A DNA stretch of 64,000 nt, taken from the NCBI GenBank assembly GCA_021292165.1, contig CM037879.1, positions 39,524,339 through 39,588,338 of the forward strand, written 5' to 3'. Numbering within the stretch: the stretch's first letter is position 1; every line of letters starts with the position of its first letter. The position numbers and the translations under genes were made by a program. This DNA is from Shinisaurus crocodilurus (lineage: Eukaryota > Chordata > Lepidosauria > Squamata > Shinisauridae). The notes under the pieces are model-generated. The model was not told where the DNA came from. It ran no database searches and saw only the letters and a program-made list of their open reading frames with translations. Below are positions 29,945 through 40,978 of this stretch, one piece after another.

Positions 29945-30935
29945 AACTTGTTCTTGGAGCTTTAAAGCAGTTAGTAGGTACAATTTAAAAGTAAGGGTCA
30001 CTCCAGGTGCAGAGCTAAATAACAGCTCTGGGTGTATCAGAGAGCCTTTGGTTCATACAGGTGTCCCAGGGGTGGGTGGTGGGTGGAAGGGGATGTTACT
30101 TAGCAGCCAGGTAGAGCCAAATAAGTTTCCTTCTTATGCTGGGTTTCTTGCATATAAAAAGACTAGCATGTTCACTATGTTCTTTAGTAGTAGTAGTGGT
30201 GGTATCATTCTGGTAGAAGCTTGACCTAATTTGTTTTGCATTTCTGGCTGTTTAGCTAGGGGACTATCTGTTTATGACACAGTAAAGTTGGTCAAGTCCT
30301 TCCTTCACTTTCTGGATTCAGTCTGTTTTATTCAGACACTTCTGCTAACATTTACATGCTGCTCCTTTGCCAGAATGCATTCTGTAAGCAACTCTCTGAT
30401 TATTTCACAGCATCTCCCACTGTTTAGAAACTTTTATAGAAGATAAAACAGGAGAACACTCCACCTCCTCCTACAAAAGGCACACACCAGCTCACCTTCA
30501 GGCAGATATACAAATCATATTTTGCTGTCAAAAAGTGAGACTTTCTTGAACATTTGAAAAACGGATGATATAAAGTTAAGGGTAGCAGAAGTAATTTTAT
30601 TGTGGCATGCTAGGAAATCTGTGTGAATTATCAATGGACCTACCTGGGCGATCTACATTCTTTTTGGGCACTGGCAGGAATTTGGCTTCCTTAAAATAAT
30701 AACTGAAAAAGAATAAATCTAACCCAACTGACATCAGTGGGTTGGATCCAGACTTAGTCATACTTACAGTAGATCCATTGAATTCAGCGAGAGCAGCTAA
30801 ACAACCCACAGACCTTCTGGTTTGTTTAACAGAGGGTTGCCCTTGCCAACCTTCTCTGGCCTGTGGGCACATTTGTTGTTTTTTCTCTGGCCTGTGGGCA
30901 CATTTCCCCACAATCTCCTTCCTCCACCCCAGCTG
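29945..30935. other. No gene; short tandem of CTCTGGCCTGTGGGCACATTT near 30861-30905
   Basis: Two tandem units of a hAT-like terminal block occur at about 30861-30905; otherwise nothing recognised. Confidence 0.45.
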
Positions 30936-30939
30936 CCAT

Positions 30940-31150
30940 GCTCACTTCTGCCTCCTCTCCCTCCTGCGCGTGATTTCCCTTCCCCTGCTACCTCTGCTCT
31001 TTTCCTCTCCTCCCCCATCCACCCATGGTTTCCTTCCCTCCCAATGCCACACTCTCCTCCTCCCCTCACCTGTCTGCCCGCAATTTCCTTGCCCGCCTTA
31101 CGCTGCACTCACCTCTGTCTCCTCTTCCTCCTGCCTGCGATTTCCCACAA
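30940..31150. repeat. Polypyrimidine-rich tract of degenerate tandem units
   Basis: C/T-rich plus strand with recurring units like CTCCTCCTGCSYGYGATTTCC at about 65-bp spacing. It explains the overlapping open frames on both strands here. Confidence 0.55.
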
Positions 31151-31287
31151 TTCCAGGAGCAATTGGGGAGGGGGCACCAGCACACTGCCACATTCACAAT
31201 GACCCACAGTTAAAAACAACAGCAGTGGGCTGACATTACATGCAAACCAGCCTAATGAGTGGAACCACTCGAGGGTGGTCTCATATG

Positions 31288-31500
31288 GAGGGCTGGCCCT
31301 ACCATTAGGCAGAGTGAAGTGGCTGCCTCAGGCAGCAGACGGGGGGAGTGGCAGCGAGTTGTTGGAGGACTGAGCTGTATATGCCACATGCCCTGCCCCG
31401 TGCCCTGTATGCTAGCCTACCGCTCTCGGTCTTGTCCAGGGTGCCATCTTGCTTTTGCCTCAGGCAGCAAAATGGCTTGGGCCAACCCTGCTCATATGCT
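31288..31500. mobile_element. hAT MITE (GGGCTGGCCCTACC ends), 213 bp
   Basis: Left GAGGGCTGGCCCTACCATTAGG; right CTTGGGCCAACCCTG; perfect 8-bp TSD CTCATATG (31280-31287, 31501-31508). Confidence 0.85.
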
Positions 31501-31509
31501 TGATGGGTT

Positions 31510-32300
31510 CTGCAATGGCGTCACTACAAAAGGGACTAGTATATAGGGAGTTGGGGAATGTGGTCCTTTCAGGTAACCACGGTGCGATCTTTAGAGACTG
31601 TCTTCCAGAAGTTAAAACATTGGGAAGATTATAAAATGGGACCTTGTTGACAAGTGAGATGATGTGGAGACAAGTTGATTTTTGCCTTGACTGATGCTCA
31701 AAACAACAGAGCTGGAAATATTTGTGATATATCAGCGTTGCTTCCCGTTGCCAGATCGTGCCCAAACATAATGTGCAATCAATTTAGCTTCAAATACAAA
31801 GAATCTCCCTTGCCTCCCAATTTCTTTTGGTGTGTCAGAGAAGATAAATGAACGAAAGACCAAGGAGCACCATGAAAAGCAGCAACTGCAAAGTGGGGGA
31901 GGCGGGGGTGAGGAGAGAAGCTTGATTCATAGTGCCAGGCATGGACAAACCCCAAGTTATTTGACTGAATACAGGAGCCAAAGGAGAAAGCAGTGGGGAG
32001 AGTGACCTGACCCTTGCCAAATGTAAAAAAAAACAACCCCACACACTTCAAAGTAAAAAGAACTGTCTGAACCAAGAATAGTGACTGAATTTGGTCTGGA
32101 GAATATGAACCCAGAAAAATTATGCTGTGGAAGACATGACACAGGCTGGACAGGTGGTGGGAGTGGGCAGTTTTCTCCAGCATGAAAGGGAAAAAACCTC
32201 TGTACAATTGACTGATTTCTTCTTTTCAGAACCTGAAACTGAGATGGTATAAGGCAGCTTCTATTTCTGTGTTCCTGAGTTACTGTCCAGCCATTTTAGT
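31510..32300. other. No gene; SINE-end remnant near 32248-32275
   Basis: GGTATAAGGCAGCTTCTATTTCTGTGTTCC resembles the 3' end of the tRNA-type SINE. The 142-aa minus-strand frame at 31779-32207 shows no motif. Confidence 0.45.
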
Positions 32301-32310
32301 TAAGGCAAAG

Positions 32311-33093
32311 TAGGGCAGACACTTATGCATTACCAAAAAAGAGAAGAAAAGGAGGACACAGAATTGCCTAAAATATGCTAATTCAAGGGTGGGCAGCTTT
32401 GGTGGATTGCGGGGCTGCATGACCCCCTCTGCAAACCCACCATGGGCTGCTCCCTGCCGCCGGCAGAAGTGGCCACGCAGCTGGAGTCTTAGCGATTCTG
32501 CTGGGAAACAAGGTGTGTGGGACGCATGGTCTTGTTTCCCCAACCAGCCTGCTGTTTTTTGGGCTGAGGGGAATGCAATTCTGCACAGAGAAAGGGTGTG
32601 TGATCCTTGCGTGCCCCGTTTCTCGGCAGAAATGGTGGTTCTGCTGGGAAACGGGACACAACAAGAATGTGCAGGTTGTTTGCCAGCAGAATTGCTGGGC
32701 ATTCAGCAGTGTGGCGGCAGGGGACCCTGTGCAGGCCACAGAAACCCTGCAGGGGGGCTGCATGAGACCCATGGGCCACATGTTGCCCACCCCTGTGCTA
32801 ATTTATACGTAGAAATGCAAATTTTGAACTAAACTATATGAAATGCATCTCACCAGAGTGTGTGTGTGAGGATTGTATCCAGTTGACCCGTGTGCCTGCT
32901 CAGTTTGCTGTCCAGTTGCTAACTGCTGTTGGGCAACTTCAAGGCCTCTGCTCTCCATTCTCATGGTTCTGTATCTTTAAACTAGGACTGGACACCTCTT
33001 CAAATAGGGAACACCTTCAAATAGAGGACTGTTCTCTGACAGCCCTTCAAATAGAGGATTGCCCTCTGCAAAAGAGGACGCCTGGCCACCATA
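32311..33093. mobile_element. Family F hAT-like element hosting another hAT
   Basis: It begins TAGGGCAGACACTTATGC and ends GACGCCTGGCCACCATA (reversed TATGGTGGCCAGGCGTC). TSD AGGCAAAG / AGGCTAAG (32303-32310, 33094-33101), 7 of 8. Without the nested element it is about 363 bp. The right half carries the repeated motif CTTCAAATAGAGGA three times. Confidence 0.75.
32384..32795. mobile_element. Nested hAT element, 412 bp, perfect TSD
   Basis: Ends CAAGGGTGGGCAGC and TTGCCCACCCCTG; perfect 8-bp TSD TGCTAATT (32376-32383, 32796-32803). The interior repeats TTCTGCTGGGAAAC twice and GTTTC..GCAGAA in reverse. The long open frames on both strands (up to 147 aa) show no domain and differ by frame, so none is called a gene. 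Confidence 0.85.
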
Positions 33094-33099
33094 AGGCTA

Positions 33100-33101
<2 letters not shown>

Positions 33102-33165
<64 letters not shown>
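33102..33165. repeat. (TG)n(TA)n compound microsatellite
   Basis: About sixteen TG units followed directly by about a dozen TA units. Confidence 0.95.
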
Positions 33166-33166
<1 letters not shown>

Positions 33167-33179
33167 GTACATATATTTT

Positions 33180-34170
33180 TTTTATTGTATACTTCTGATG
33201 TATGGTAAATAGTCTGTCGTACTCCAAATGCACTGATCTTTAACACAGGCAGTGCTCAAATTATGGGGAGGGGGGAAAGTAGGGAGCCATTGATGAAATC
33301 CAGAAACCTCATCCCCTGGTTCTCCCCACACACAAATTTTAGCCAAATTATCCACCTCTGTAGCCTGCTAAAAACAATAGCTAAAAGGGCAATTAGAAAA
33401 GATGAATGGGACATTGCCTTAAAAACCCAACTTGTTCACCTTCCTTACATTTTTGGATCAGACTGCTCAGGTCCAACTTTCCTGCAACCATAGAGTGGTG
33501 CAGTAAGGTAATTTTTGATTCTGGACTGAATGGTATGATCCGGGGCAGTGGGGAAGCTCTTTCCATAATAATGTGCATCCCTTTACTTGCTTCAACATGT
33601 GGTAAGCCAGCTCTGCTGCATTTGGGGTGGGTGGGTCTCCTGCTCATTGTGCCAAGTGGGACACTGGACCTCTACCCCAACATCTGTCCTGATGGCCTCA
33701 CTGCATACAGGTAATTTCACTGACTTCCGTACTTACAGCCTTATAGTTGATTTCTTACATCTGGGCTGGTGAGTTCAACCACATGCAGTCACAAGCTTTT
33801 GAATTTCAACGATTTAATGGCATGAGTCTCTGCACAGCAGCAGAGAAAGGTTTTGCTCCTCAGTCATCTTTAGCTGGAGAAGATCAAGCATCCAATGGAA
33901 AATATTTCAGGCGCTGATTGCATATTAAGATAAGCATGATGTGGAGAGATCCTAATGACACAGCTTCTGTAAGAGTGAATTGTAACTTTGTCTTGCTGGC
34001 ACAAAGACTAAAAAGAAATGGCTGAAGTGAATCTTGTGACCATAATTTACTTAGGATTTCAAAAGGCTTTTTTGATAGGGCTTCTTATGAAGGATTTTTT
34101 TTTTTTAAAGCAAAAAAAACCCCAAAACAAAATATGCAGTTGGGTGAGTCAAAAGCCCCTGAAAATAAGT
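33180..34170. other. No gene or recognised repeat
   Basis: Nothing supportable. Confidence 0.4.
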
Positions 34171-34175
34171 GGCCC

Positions 34176-34215
<40 letters not shown>
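34176..34215. repeat. (GAT)n microsatellite
   Basis: About thirteen GAT units. Confidence 0.95.
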
Positions 34216-34274
34216 GAGCTGCCATCAAGAAAATATAAGATGTTTTGGGGATTGATTTGCCCATAGTTCGTATC

Positions 34275-34640
34275 ATTCATACATTCATTACATGTCTATA
34301 TTGCCCAGTAGCCAAAGCTCTCTGGGCAGTTCACATGATAAAACATAATATAAAACTTTTAACATACAAAAATTTGAAATGGTTAAAAACAATTAACAAT
34401 AAAACTACAAGGACCCAATTAAAAATGAACATTAAAAAGCCTCATCATATGTTATCACATGCCTGGGAGTGTAGGAAAGTCTTAACCTGGTGCCAAAAAG
34501 ATGGCAATGTTGGTGCCAGGCAGACTTCACCGAGGAGATCATTCCACAATCAGGGTCACCACCAAGAAGGCCCTCTCCCTTGTTGACATCCTCCAAGCCT
34601 CCCTCAGAACCTATTCCATATGGAGGCATTTGGGTTGGTG
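34275..34640 (-). pseudogene. LINE (L2-group) C-terminal and 3' UTR fragment
   Basis: Reversed, it reads from GGGAGAGGGCCTTCTTGGTGG and TGTGGAATGATCTCCTCGG (the L2 LWN.LP region, decayed) through a 3' UTR ending ACTGCCCAGAGAGC..GGGCAATATAGAC. Confidence 0.6.
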
Positions 34641-34772
34641 AATAGCTCAGTGTGGCACAGCACATGCGTTGCATGCAGGAAGCCCCAGATTCAATTCTTG
34701 GCATCCCCAGCTAGTGCTAGGAAAGACTCCTATTTTTGAAATCCTCTAGACCTGCTGCCAGTCAGTGTAGAC

Positions 34773-35551
34773 CAAGGATGCACAACCTGTGGCCCATATG
34801 TAGCCCGCTGAGCCTGCAGGTGCCCCACCCACTTCTTGATGCAGCCCAGATGATCAGCTGGCCTTCAGGGGAAAGGCCATTGTTGCATCTGTTCCAACGC
34901 TGCTATTAGCAGAGATAGAACAGTGAACCCGGTTGGGGTTGCAGCGGGAGAGACTTGAGCCCTTGCCCTTCCCCAGTGACCCTGAAGTAGCTGGGAGCAC
35001 TGCTTTGCCACAGTGAATGAGATCGCTGTCAGAAGGAGGAGGCTTCTGCCTTCTCTCTCCCCCAGCGACCCTGAAACAGTCCATGCTCTGTGTGTGTGCG
35101 TACATGTGGTTCCTCATAGAGTGGCCATGTGTCCTCTTTTATAGGGGAGAATCCTCATTTGAAGAGGACTGTCAAGAGGACTGTCCTCCGTGTCAAAGCA
35201 TTTGAATGGCTATCCAGTCCATGCCTAGTTTAAAGAAAAAGAACCATCAGAAGGAAGAGCTGGGCCTTGACATTGCCTATCAACAGCACAGGGCAGCAGA
35301 CTGAGCAAGGCACACAGTCCTCCACGCTATGCTGAGATGTACTGTATTTCTATTAAAGTACAATAATTATTTCTAAATTTGCATAGATATACAAGTATAT
35401 ACACATTTTATGCAAATCAGTGCCCTTTTTCATCATCCTCTTTGGTGATACATTTCATCTTTTTTGGCTGTTCATAAGTGGCTACCCTAGGCTGCCGGCC
35501 CCACAGCCAACTCCAGTTGTGGCCCTTGGGGCTGAGAAGGTTGTGCATCCC
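34773..35551. mobile_element. hAT element inside the SINE, itself hosting family F
   Basis: Ends CAAGGATGCACAACCTGTGG and CTGAGAAGGTTGTGCATCCC; duplicated flank AGTGTAGAC (34764-34772, 35552-35560). The middle, 35117-35489, is a family F copy. Confidence 0.8.
35117..35489 (-). mobile_element. Family F hAT-like element
   Basis: Ends TAGAGTGGCCATGTGTCC and AAGTGGCTACCCTA. Shared blocks with 57571-57974: ACTGTATTTCTATTAAAGTA, TTCTAAATTTGCAT and TGCAAATCAGTGCCCTTTTT. TSD not preserved. Confidence 0.7.
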
Positions 35552-35629
35552 AGTGTAGACAATACCGAGCTAGATCTAGGTCCAGTCTTGCAGTATGACA
35601 GTTTCCTATCTTCATATGAGGCCACAGAC

Positions 35630-36262
35630 CTCAAAGCTCTGCAGACACAATTGGCCTGCTGAAGTCAGTGTAACAGCTGGTATGGCTAGGACAGACATAT
35701 GTCCCAGTCCCAAACCACCCATTTCCCACTCAAACCCCCCTTTTTAAAGGGGCCCAGATCCTTTTATAAAGGGGCCCAGATCCTAGAAAAGTGGGTGGGG
35801 TGCACTTTTCCACTTTCCCAAGTAGCTAGAGGCTCAGGATAAAGTGCAAATTGTGCACCCTGATGGGTACTAAAGTTTGGGTGTGTGTGGAAGATGAGGA
35901 TCTTGCTGCGAAGGGGGTATAAATTGCCCCAAACTCCATTTTCACAGCCAAAGATCCTTCGTGCCTTTGGTTTTTCTTGACACCTTGCCTTCTGACAGCA
36001 GTCAAGAAAAACAGTGGGACTTCCGGTGGGGCTGAAATGGCAGGCTGAAGCCTACACTTCTAGTGCAGGAATGATGCCACTGTAAAACTGATTGGGGGTG
36101 TGTGTCCTCCAGTCAGCAAATATATCCCTAGATAGAGGGATATCAAGAGATTAATCTTTTGTATCTATAAGTTTGCTTCCAGTGAGTGGACTGCAGTTGG
36201 CAGCCAGCCTGTGGGGAAGTGATCTGAGGTCGGAATTCTCATCTTGCTCAATGTGGTGTCGG
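35630..36262. other. No gene; 16-bp direct duplication at 35746-35784
   Basis: AAAGGGGCCCAGATCC occurs twice, 22 bp apart. Nothing else recognised. Confidence 0.5.
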
Positions 36263-36264
36263 AG

Positions 36265-36267
<3 letters not shown>

Positions 36268-36305
<38 letters not shown>
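36268..36305. repeat. (TA)n microsatellite
   Basis: About nineteen TA units. Confidence 0.95.
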
Positions 36306-36307
<2 letters not shown>

Positions 36308-36355
36308 AGTTTAAGAAATTTAGTTGAAAGCTTCACAAAGAGAATATAAGCAAGT

Positions 36356-36598
36356 ACAGTAATACCTTGGATTGCAAGTAACTTGGTTTGAGAGCGTTTT
36401 GCAAGACAAGCAAATTTTTAAATATTTATTTTTTAAAAATTGACTTGATATACAAGCCACGTCTTGCAATACAAGTACTGTAGTACAGCTTAAATTAAAA
36501 ATCTCTGTGTAAATTTTTTGGGGGGAATTTCATTTTGATATAAGAGGTTTTGGATTACAAGCACATTTCCGGAACGAATTATGCTCTCAATCTAAGAA
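36356..36598. mobile_element. Tc1/mariner-like relic
   Basis: Begins TA-CAGTAATACCTTGGATTGC and ends GGATTACAAGC..CCGGAACGAATTATGC, the layout of Tigger/mariner-derived MITEs; the right terminus is missing. Confidence 0.6.
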
Positions 36599-36599
36599 A

Positions 36600-38135
36600 G
36601 AGGACTTTTAATCATTTTTACTCGTCTTGTATTCTTGGAGAAATTGTACAAGGGAGAAGCTGTGAGATAAATCTGAACAGCGTGGGAATGGCTGTTGCTA
36701 TTATTCACAGGCTGTTGGAGACAAAGCAATAAAGATGGCCGCATGGGATTTGTTTTACAAGCTGTTTGATCAGTTACTAGACAAGTTTGACGCATTTGAA
36801 AAAAGATTGGTTAGGAAGCTGGTGGAGTTTGAAGTAAAGATAGCTCAAAAAGCTGAAAATTTAACTGGAGAGGAGCACAAACAAACATCCGAACAGATCA
36901 ATAATGAGGCTGAAATGTTTGAAGAGCCAAAAATTGAATTACTGAATGGGAAGAAGACACTGGTGGAAGAAGAGGGAAAACAGCAGATCAAGTTCATCAG
37001 CACCATTTCCACATTGAAATGGAGCCAGACAAAACGGTCAGATCTTTTGGGAAGGAGTTGTTTATTGAGACTTATAATGAACCTGATGATTTGGTTAGAG
37101 GGAAAATAGCAGATCAAGTTCACCAGCAATACTTCCGCATGAAATGGAGGCAGATGAAATGGTGAGATATTTTTGGAAGGAGTTGCTTATTGAGACTTAT
37201 AAGAGGAGAGAATATGCTTTTTTTTAATCTAAGACTGAAACTGAAAAACATCATTTTTGATAGAGGAAGAATATGTGGAGGACTGTAAATCATTGCTGAA
37301 TACTGGATTTAATGAGATGGTTAGATCAATGACATGAATTAAAGGGAAAAATAGGTGTTGAATACTGGATCTGATAGAAAGGGTTACATCTATGTCATGA
37401 ATTAAAGAAACAATAGCTAGGTGCATGATTTGTTTATCTGGGTAATGGTTGAATTGTAGTGTAAGAGAAGTTAATTTTAAAAGAAGGTTATAAATGTTAA
37501 TGATCTCCTCATTTACATGACTAGGAATGTTTAATATTGTTTAAACGGAAGAGTTAATATCTATAAAGGGTGTTGAATACAGGAAATTGATGAGATGGTT
37601 AAATCAATGTTATGAATTAAAGAAAAAATGGTTGTTGAATATTGGAGCCGATACAAAGGGTTAAAGCTAGGTTATGAATTAATGAAACAGCAGTTATGTG
37701 GACGATTTGGACATAAATTTAATTTTTAATGTTAACAGCTTGTAAGGATTAATTGAAGTTAGAGTTTTTGCCTTTGATAAGCAGGTGAAAAGAAGCCAGT
37801 GCATTTTACTAATATATAAGAGTAGAAATGCCTAATTTTGTTTAAATAGAAGAGTTAATATTCACGCTTATGATTGAGTGGAAATTTCTAACAGGTCTTC
37901 CATAGAGATTGGAAAAATAATGACTTGTGTACTTATGAGGTTGAAGAATAAGAAAAATATTGTTTGACAGTAAAAAAGAGAGAGACTTCTTTGTAAACTT
38001 TGGGGAGTATCTGTTGTTACTTATATTTGTTGTGGAGAAAATTGGAAGTCCATTTTAGTTAGTCTTTTTGTTTTTGTAGTGTTTGTATGTGTTTTGTTTT
38101 TCTTAAATAAGAAATTGTGCATACAAAAAAGAAAA
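36600..38135 (+). mobile_element. LINE-like segment with short ORF and internal tandem duplications
   Basis: AAGATGGCC at 36732-36740 gives a favourable start for a 124-aa frame (36735-37109), rich in K, E and Q with a coiled-coil look (FDQLLDKFDAFEKRLVRKL), reminiscent of a LINE ORF1 start, but not matched with certainty. A block CAGATCAAGTTC..GACTTATAA is duplicated at ~36982 and ~37109. A ~300-bp unit (TGTTGAATACTGGA .. GTTTAAACGGAAGAGTTAATAT) is duplicated at ~37290-37565 and ~37570-37865. The end, 37980-38130, matches the 3' end at 28565-28825. Confidence 0.55.
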
Positions 38136-38139
38136 GAAA

Positions 38140-39104
38140 AACTAAACGTGGGGGGGGGATGAATCTGGAGCCTCTTCTGGGCAATGCCAGGGTTGGCACC
38201 CGCTGCCCCTTCACAGCAGACACTCCCCTGGACATTGCTCTGGCTGAGACTTCAAATCCCTGCAGTAGGCCAACTGGAAAGGTTTGCAGTTGGGCAACTG
38301 CGGCTAAATTTTTAAAATATATATATTTGGGGCAAAAAAATTTGCACAAAAAAAATTGTAAAAAAAGGCTGGGCAACCATGGGCAGCCCCTCCAATGTGC
38401 TGCTGGGACACTTTGAAGGAACTCATAGTTGTTGAAACGGGGATTGTGAAAGCCAGCTTGATAGCCGGATTTTGTGATCTCCCCCCCCCAAAAAATGTTT
38501 AAAGGGGGGAAAAGCTTCAATGAGCCCGAAACAGCTCATGGCAGCAACGGGTGGGGGGGGGGGGGAGCAAGTGCCAGCAGCACCCAAATGTTGCTTGGGC
38601 ACCAAGTTCCCCCCCTGCCCCCCCCCATGGGGCTTGCTAGCCAATTCCCTTTACCCATGATTGGGTCAGTCTTTTTGGTTTGGATGACACGACAAGCCAT
38701 CATGGGTACAACAACCCATACAACAACCCATGGGTTGTTGGGGTGGCTTGTTGTCAATGCACAATCCACCCTGGGGAAATCGGTCTGGGTTTGCACAACA
38801 CGACAACCCATTGTGGGTAGCAACCCGCAATGCGAGTCAATAAAATGAATACAAAGTTTAAAACCAAACTGCAAAAGAGACACAACAGCAGCAGGGAAAA
38901 TAATACAGCCAAAAATCATGAACTATCAGGTTTCCAAATTGCCAGGGGTCCTCTTAAAGAGCTTAAAAACAATGAAGAGTCCCAATGCCACAACCAAAAA
39001 GATCTTGCCTCTATTTGCACACAGGAAAATGCCAATCCTGACACTAATAACTGCTGGTCCAAATGACATGATCAGCATCTGAGGACCTGCTCTCTGGACT
39101 ATCG
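38140..39104. other. GC-rich and low-complexity stretch, no gene
   Basis: Homopolymer G and C runs (e.g. 38552-38565), an imperfect array of AACCCAT/GACAAGCC units at 38690-38830, then AT-rich sequence. Open frames here are broken by frame and carry no domain. Confidence 0.45.
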
Positions 39105-39765
39105 GCAAGAGCTGTTAGGTTGGTAACAGGGACAGGACCTTTTCTGTGGTGGTCCTGCAACTCTGAGAGCCAGTGTGGTGTAGTAGCTAGAGTGTTGGAC
39201 TGGGACTCGGGAGATCCAGGTTCTAGTCCCTGCTTGGCTATGAAGCTCAGTCACTGGATGACTTTGGACCAGTCACTGACTCTCAGCCTAACCTACCTCA
39301 CAGGGTTGTTGTGAGGATAAAATGGAGAGGAGGAGGACCATGTAAACCACTTTGGGCTCCTTGCAAGAGGAAAAAAGGTGGGATATAAATGTAATGATAA
39401 AAAATAAACTCTGAGATACCCCCCCTTAGGGAAATATAGTTCCCCCCCCCTTTTGGCTTGCCTTTAGATGGGCTCCAACAACCTTTTTATTCCAGCCAGC
39501 TTTTGAATGATTGAGCACAGTAAGTTTTATCTGCTGCGGTTTTAATGTCTTCATTTGCTGCTGTTATTTTTATCTGATTGTGTCCTCTCTGATCTATTGA
39601 TTTTTTGTGCTGTCATTGTGGTTTTTCTGTATCATCTTATGATGTTTTAATACTTCAGTGTTGTTTTTGCATTGCCTTATTGTGTTTCATTGACTTCTGT
39701 AAACTGTCTTAGAAAGATAATCTATCATGAAAGACAGTTTAAAAATCCAATAATAAATAAAACTA
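39105..39765 (+). mobile_element. LINE (L2-group) 3' end split by a SINE
   Basis: 39110-39168 (GGGACAGGACCTTTTCTGTGG) and 39407-39765 (long T-rich 3' UTR ending CAATAATAAATAAAAC) are one element interrupted by the SINE. Confidence 0.65.
39169..39406 (+). mobile_element. Sauria-type SINE with 10-bp TSD
   Basis: Head GCCAGTGTGGTGTAGTAGCTAG; tail GGTGGGATATAAATGTAATG. Perfect duplicate AACTCTGAGA at 39159-39168 and 39407-39416 shows LINE-type target-primed insertion. Confidence 0.9.
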
Positions 39766-39837
39766 TACATTACATTTAAATGCATAGTGTTTTACTTTTT
39801 AACTTTTATTGGTTACAGGCACATGGGAGGGGAGCAG

Positions 39838-40078
39838 TTCCTTAACAGGAACGTAGTGCACACGGAGGGGGGCTTTATTTCTTCTCTCCTCAGGGCAATT
39901 GGAACTAAAATCCCCACCGAGTGGCTAGAAAATTTAGGGGGAAAGTTCCCATTGGCACTAATGGGAACTTCCCCCCCTAAGTGTTCTAGCTGTGCTTGGG
40001 GGTGGGGTGGGGTTTTAGTTCCAATTGCACTGGGGAGGGAAAAGATAAGCCTCCCCTCTGCATGTGTTGGGTTCCTGG
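39838..40078. repeat. Foldback element, ~240 bp
   Basis: GCAATTGGAACTAAAATCCCC .. TTAGGGGGAAAGTTCCCATTGG pairs with CTAATGGGAACTTCCCCCCTAA .. TTTTAGTTCCAATTGC; outer ends CAGGAAC / GTTCCTG. A decayed relative lies at 60851-61024. Confidence 0.75.
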
Positions 40079-40079
40079 T

Positions 40080-40740
40080 AAGGATCCCTCCTGCAGGCCT
40101 GTAATTAATACAAGTAAAAAGGGAAACAGGTACACACTAAGCATGAAGCGTAATGTGTAGTTTGGCCCATAGATTAGAAACCATAGTGCCAAACAGCAAA
40201 AGGGGTGAAACCCCCCCCCCCTCAAAAACATAGACACGTGGTAGGGTGTTTTATTTACGTGGCATATTTATATCCTTCCTGTTTTCAGAGCAAGAGCTCT
40301 GGGGGTGACACACATGGGGGTTCCTGCATTGTCTCCCATCCTGGATTTTCCCAGACTCGGAGAGAGAAATACTTCAGGTACCTTCAGATCGTCGTGAGCA
40401 CATAAAAACATATACACATCTGGATAGATACACAGCTGGTATAAATTAACATTGCTCATTGCCCTCAGTGGAACTCTGTTGATTTATAGCTATCAGGGGC
40501 CATGGTCATGTGCCTTTCCCTTTTTTTCTTTTCTTTTCTTTCTTTCCTTCTTTTTTTTTTTTTACAGAATCTGTACAAATTAATTTGTATCTGATAACAA
40601 AACTTTTGTACCTCAAATTACTTCCATAGGCCAGATGCTAACCAGATCTGGCAGTATATAAAGGCTAGAGACAGACAATAGCTTTTAGGAGAGTAGATGT
40701 TGTTGGCATGATAGAGGCATAATACTTAATAATGCTTAGC
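40080..40740. other. No gene; T/C-rich run at 40517-40564
   Basis: Pyrimidine run CTTTTCTTTTC.. ending in poly-T; otherwise unassigned. Confidence 0.5.
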
Positions 40741-40744
40741 ATTT

Positions 40745-40972
40745 ATATATCACTTTTGCATGTTCAAATGTGCTCCAAGTTGCCCCCACTCTTGGCCTTT
40801 AGAAAGGGTGTGAGCGTGCATCTCTTCAATTTAGCCTTTTAAAAGATGTAGTTTTTTAAGGTTCTACTGTTTTTAATCTTCTTGCTTCTATTGTTTTAAA
40901 TTGTTGTACACTGCCTTGATGGCTTTTTAGCAGATAAGGCGGTATATATATGTTAATAACAAATACTGCATA
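40745..40972 (+). mobile_element. LINE (L2-group) 3' end
   Basis: ATTTAGCCTTTTAAAAGATG .. GTTGTACACTGCCTTGATGG .. GATAAGGCGGTATATATATG is a typical L2 3' terminus. Confidence 0.6.
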
Positions 40973-40978
40973 TATGTT

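Larger units (their letters stand above)
34645..35625 (+). mobile_element. tRNA-derived SINE split by a hAT element
   Basis: The left part is tRNA-like: GAATAGCTCAGTGTGGCACAGC .. GCGTTGCATGCAGGAAGCCCC .. ATTCAATTCTTGGC, then CTGCTGCCAGTCAGTGTAGAC. The right part resumes AGTGTAGACAATACCGAGCTAG and ends near CAGTTTCCTATC. AGTGTAGAC is present on both sides of the insert. Confidence 0.8.

Noticed and set aside
30797..31233. Overlapping 100-163-aa frames, Pro/Ser-rich or Gly/Arg-rich
   Set aside because: They come from the polypyrimidine tract and appear on both strands.
32383..32832. Open frames of 147, 135 and 99 aa on both strands
   Set aside because: They lie inside a delimited hAT element, overlap each other on both strands, and show no domain; they follow from GC-rich composition.
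34645..34720. tRNA-Ala gene
   Set aside because: The A and B box regions are tRNA-like but the acceptor stem is absent and a SINE body follows.
36735..37109. Host gene exon with AAGATGGCC start
   Set aside because: Embedded in a segment with repeat-family 3' end and tandem duplications; better explained as LINE-like ORF remains.
37290..37865. CRISPR-like or satellite array
   Set aside because: Only two diverged ~300-bp units, no short regular repeat with spacers; the window is a vertebrate genome.
39838..40078. piggyBac element with TTAA TSD
   Set aside because: The flanks are TTAA and GTAA, and the ends start CAGGAAC rather than the usual piggyBac CCY; the class was left open.
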